A stretch of 64,000 nucleotides of DNA, from positions 227,173-291,172 of the forward strand of contig NZ_QMKK01000042.1 of assembly GCF_003287875.1 (NCBI RefSeq). Reading direction: 5' to 3'. A program made the translations under genes and the position numbers. Under the pieces are notes generated by a model. That model worked only from the letters and a program-made list of their open reading frames with translations. It did not search any database and had not been told where the DNA came from. The DNA is from Martinezella tropici. GTDB taxonomy: Bacteria > Pseudomonadota > Alphaproteobacteria > Rhizobiales > Rhizobiaceae. Positions 63,081 through 64,000 of this stretch are shown here, one piece after another; positions within the stretch are counted from its first letter, which is position 1, and each line of letters opens with the position of its first letter.

Positions 63081-63503
63081 CGCGGGCATATCCCACGGAT
63101 TCATGAGCATCACCCCCATGCCATCGAAATCCTTAACGTTTCGCGTAACCAGTATCATGCGCCGGGTGAAGGCTACCGCAGCAATGTAGGCGTCATTGAT
63201 CGGCTTGGGATCGGGAACATGCCATTTCGCTGCCTGAACGGCCGACGCCTCGTCCAGCGGCAGGATGCGGCCGGAAAATGCCGTGAGGACGATATTTTCC
63301 AGCCAGCCGCGCAGCACCTTGCCTGCGACTGCGTCATTATGTTCGACCAGCCGGACGCCAATCTCTAGCTCGTGCAGAACCACGGATGAAATAAAGCATT
63401 CGGCCGGATCGACTGTTTCGTTCCAGACCACGACATTGGGGTCGGCCTTGCCGCTCGCGACCTTGCGGAGCTCGGACACGACGTTGGTATCGAGCAACAG
63501 CAT
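63078..63503 (-). CDS. vapC: VapC/FitB-type PIN domain toxin
   Basis: A 141-residue PIN-domain RNase. LLLDTNVVSELRK holds the first acidic residue. Further acidic residues are in SSVVLHELEIGV, PINDAYIAAVAF and VTRNVKDFDGMG. The family cleaves RNA, often initiator tRNA or rRNA, and is blocked by its antitoxin. It starts one base inside the antitoxin stop (TGATG), so translation is coupled. Confidence 0.9.
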   Translation of the reverse strand: MLLLDTNVVSELRKVASGKADPNVVVWNETVDPAECFISSVVLHELEIGVRLVEHNDAVAGKVLRGWLENIVLTAFSGRILPLDEASAVQAAKWHVPDPKPINDAYIAAVAFTRRMILVTRNVKDFDGMGVMLMNPWDMPA

Positions 63504-63757
63504 CAGGACAGGTCAACCGGCCTGGCATATTCAGTACGCTGCGGGAGCGGCAAATCAACGTCATCCCCACCTGGCGCGGCCAGCATATCACCGAGAGTCC
63601 GCATTTTGCCGGTAAGCCGCTTGTACTCATCGAACGACAAGAGGACGTGCGCGGGGCGTCCCCTGTCAGTGATGATCACAGGTCCTTCCTGTGCGGCCCG
63701 CTTCGCGCGCCCAAGATCCTGATTGAGTTCACGGCCTGAAAGCATGGTGACGGTCAT
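63503..63757 (-). CDS. vapB: Phd/YefM-type antitoxin
   Basis: An 84-residue antitoxin. MTVTMLSGRELNQDLGRAKRAAQ and VIITDRGRPAHVLLSFDEYKRL are the Phd/YefM DNA-binding part. The C-terminal tail (ARPVDLS) would bind the toxin. I chose the ATG at 63755-63757, with GGAG 6 bases upstream. The complex usually represses its own promoter. Confidence 0.9.
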   Translation of the reverse strand: MTVTMLSGRELNQDLGRAKRAAQEGPVIITDRGRPAHVLLSFDEYKRLTGKMRTLGDMLAAPGGDDVDLPLPQRTEYARPVDLS

Positions 63758-64000
63758 GGTAAGCTCCAAAGTTCGTGATCTCGATATTTGTGGTTACGTA
63801 ACTACATTTAATTCACGGAAGCCGGAAACGCAAGGGGAGCGGTGCAACGGCTCGTCTCTCAGAGTTTTGGGGCCACCGTTTTGATTACCACCGGGGTAAG
63901 ATTTGAGAGGTTCAGGGACGGCAACGCCCACAAGTGCGGAAAGCCTTCGAAGCCACTGTCGTCGGGACGGCAGGCTTTGAAATCATGTCGACCCGAGCTT

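Noticed and set aside
63758..64000. A partial gene at the right end
   Set aside because: No frame of useful length, motif or ribosome site could be found on either strand.
1..64000. CRISPR array, tRNA, rRNA or riboswitch
   Set aside because: I saw no regularly spaced repeats, no cloverleaf with a CCA or TTCRA arm, and no known aptamer core. Weakly conserved RNAs could be missed by eye.

Overview
The window looks like accessory DNA (plasmid or chromid type) from a Rhizobium/Agrobacterium-group alphaproteobacterium. It is GC-rich and dense in ABC importers, SDR and zinc alcohol dehydrogenases and one-component regulators, and its proteins resemble rhizobial families. I see no rRNA, tRNA, CRISPR array, replication gene or intact insertion sequence. 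Replicon type and species are inference.

Region 1 (1-15.1 kb) is partly decayed. It holds remnants of an EmrA-type fusion protein, an EmrB exporter split by one amber codon, an ABC ATPase fragment, an nhaA with four lesions, an esterase fragment and a GFA-family fragment. Between these lie intact genes: a HD-GYP protein, a GAF-GGDEF-EAL protein, a membrane GGDEF protein, a PQQ glucose dehydrogenase, two SDRs and a ferritin-like protein.

Region 2 (15.2-22.3 kb) is a redox/detoxification block. A tautomerase is divergent from an HxlR regulator. A LysR gene is divergent from a GST / crotonase / peroxiredoxin operon. Two more SDRs and a second LysR gene follow.

Region 3 (22.3-32 kb) is a minus-strand peptide or amino-acid-conjugate import and hydrolysis operon: M20 peptidase, binding protein, two permeases, a fused double ATPase, a second M20 peptidase and an M24 peptidase. 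It is divergent from a GntR/UTRA regulator, with a palindrome between them.

Region 4 (32-62.8 kb) is the most interesting part: a 30-kb catabolic cluster. It has three complete sugar-type (CUT2) ABC importers, one with its ATPase and a permease fused in one chain. It also has a long minus-strand operon of SDRs, zinc dehydrogenases, a Gfo/Idh/MocA oxidoreductase, YCII proteins, a PRISE-type reductase, an intradiol (hydroxyquinol-type) dioxygenase and maleylacetate reductase. A 3-hydroxyisobutyrate-dehydrogenase-like gene precedes an unusual regulator made of an N-terminal winged helix and a C-terminal family-1 solute-binding domain. A second unit (two ketopantoate-reductase-like paralogs plus the third importer) is governed by a divergent LacI regulator, and perfect CAAACGTTTG palindromes lie at its promoter. 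Four intergenic regions of the cluster carry one common 17-bp inverted repeat, TTRTCC-N5-GGAYRW, which suggests a single regulon. My reading is uptake and oxidation of a polyol-, cyclitol- or glycoside-like compound whose carbon leaves through hydroxyquinol and maleylacetate to 3-oxoadipate. The substrate is not determined.

Region 5 (62.9-64 kb) holds a PhzF C-terminal remnant and a vapBC-type toxin-antitoxin pair.
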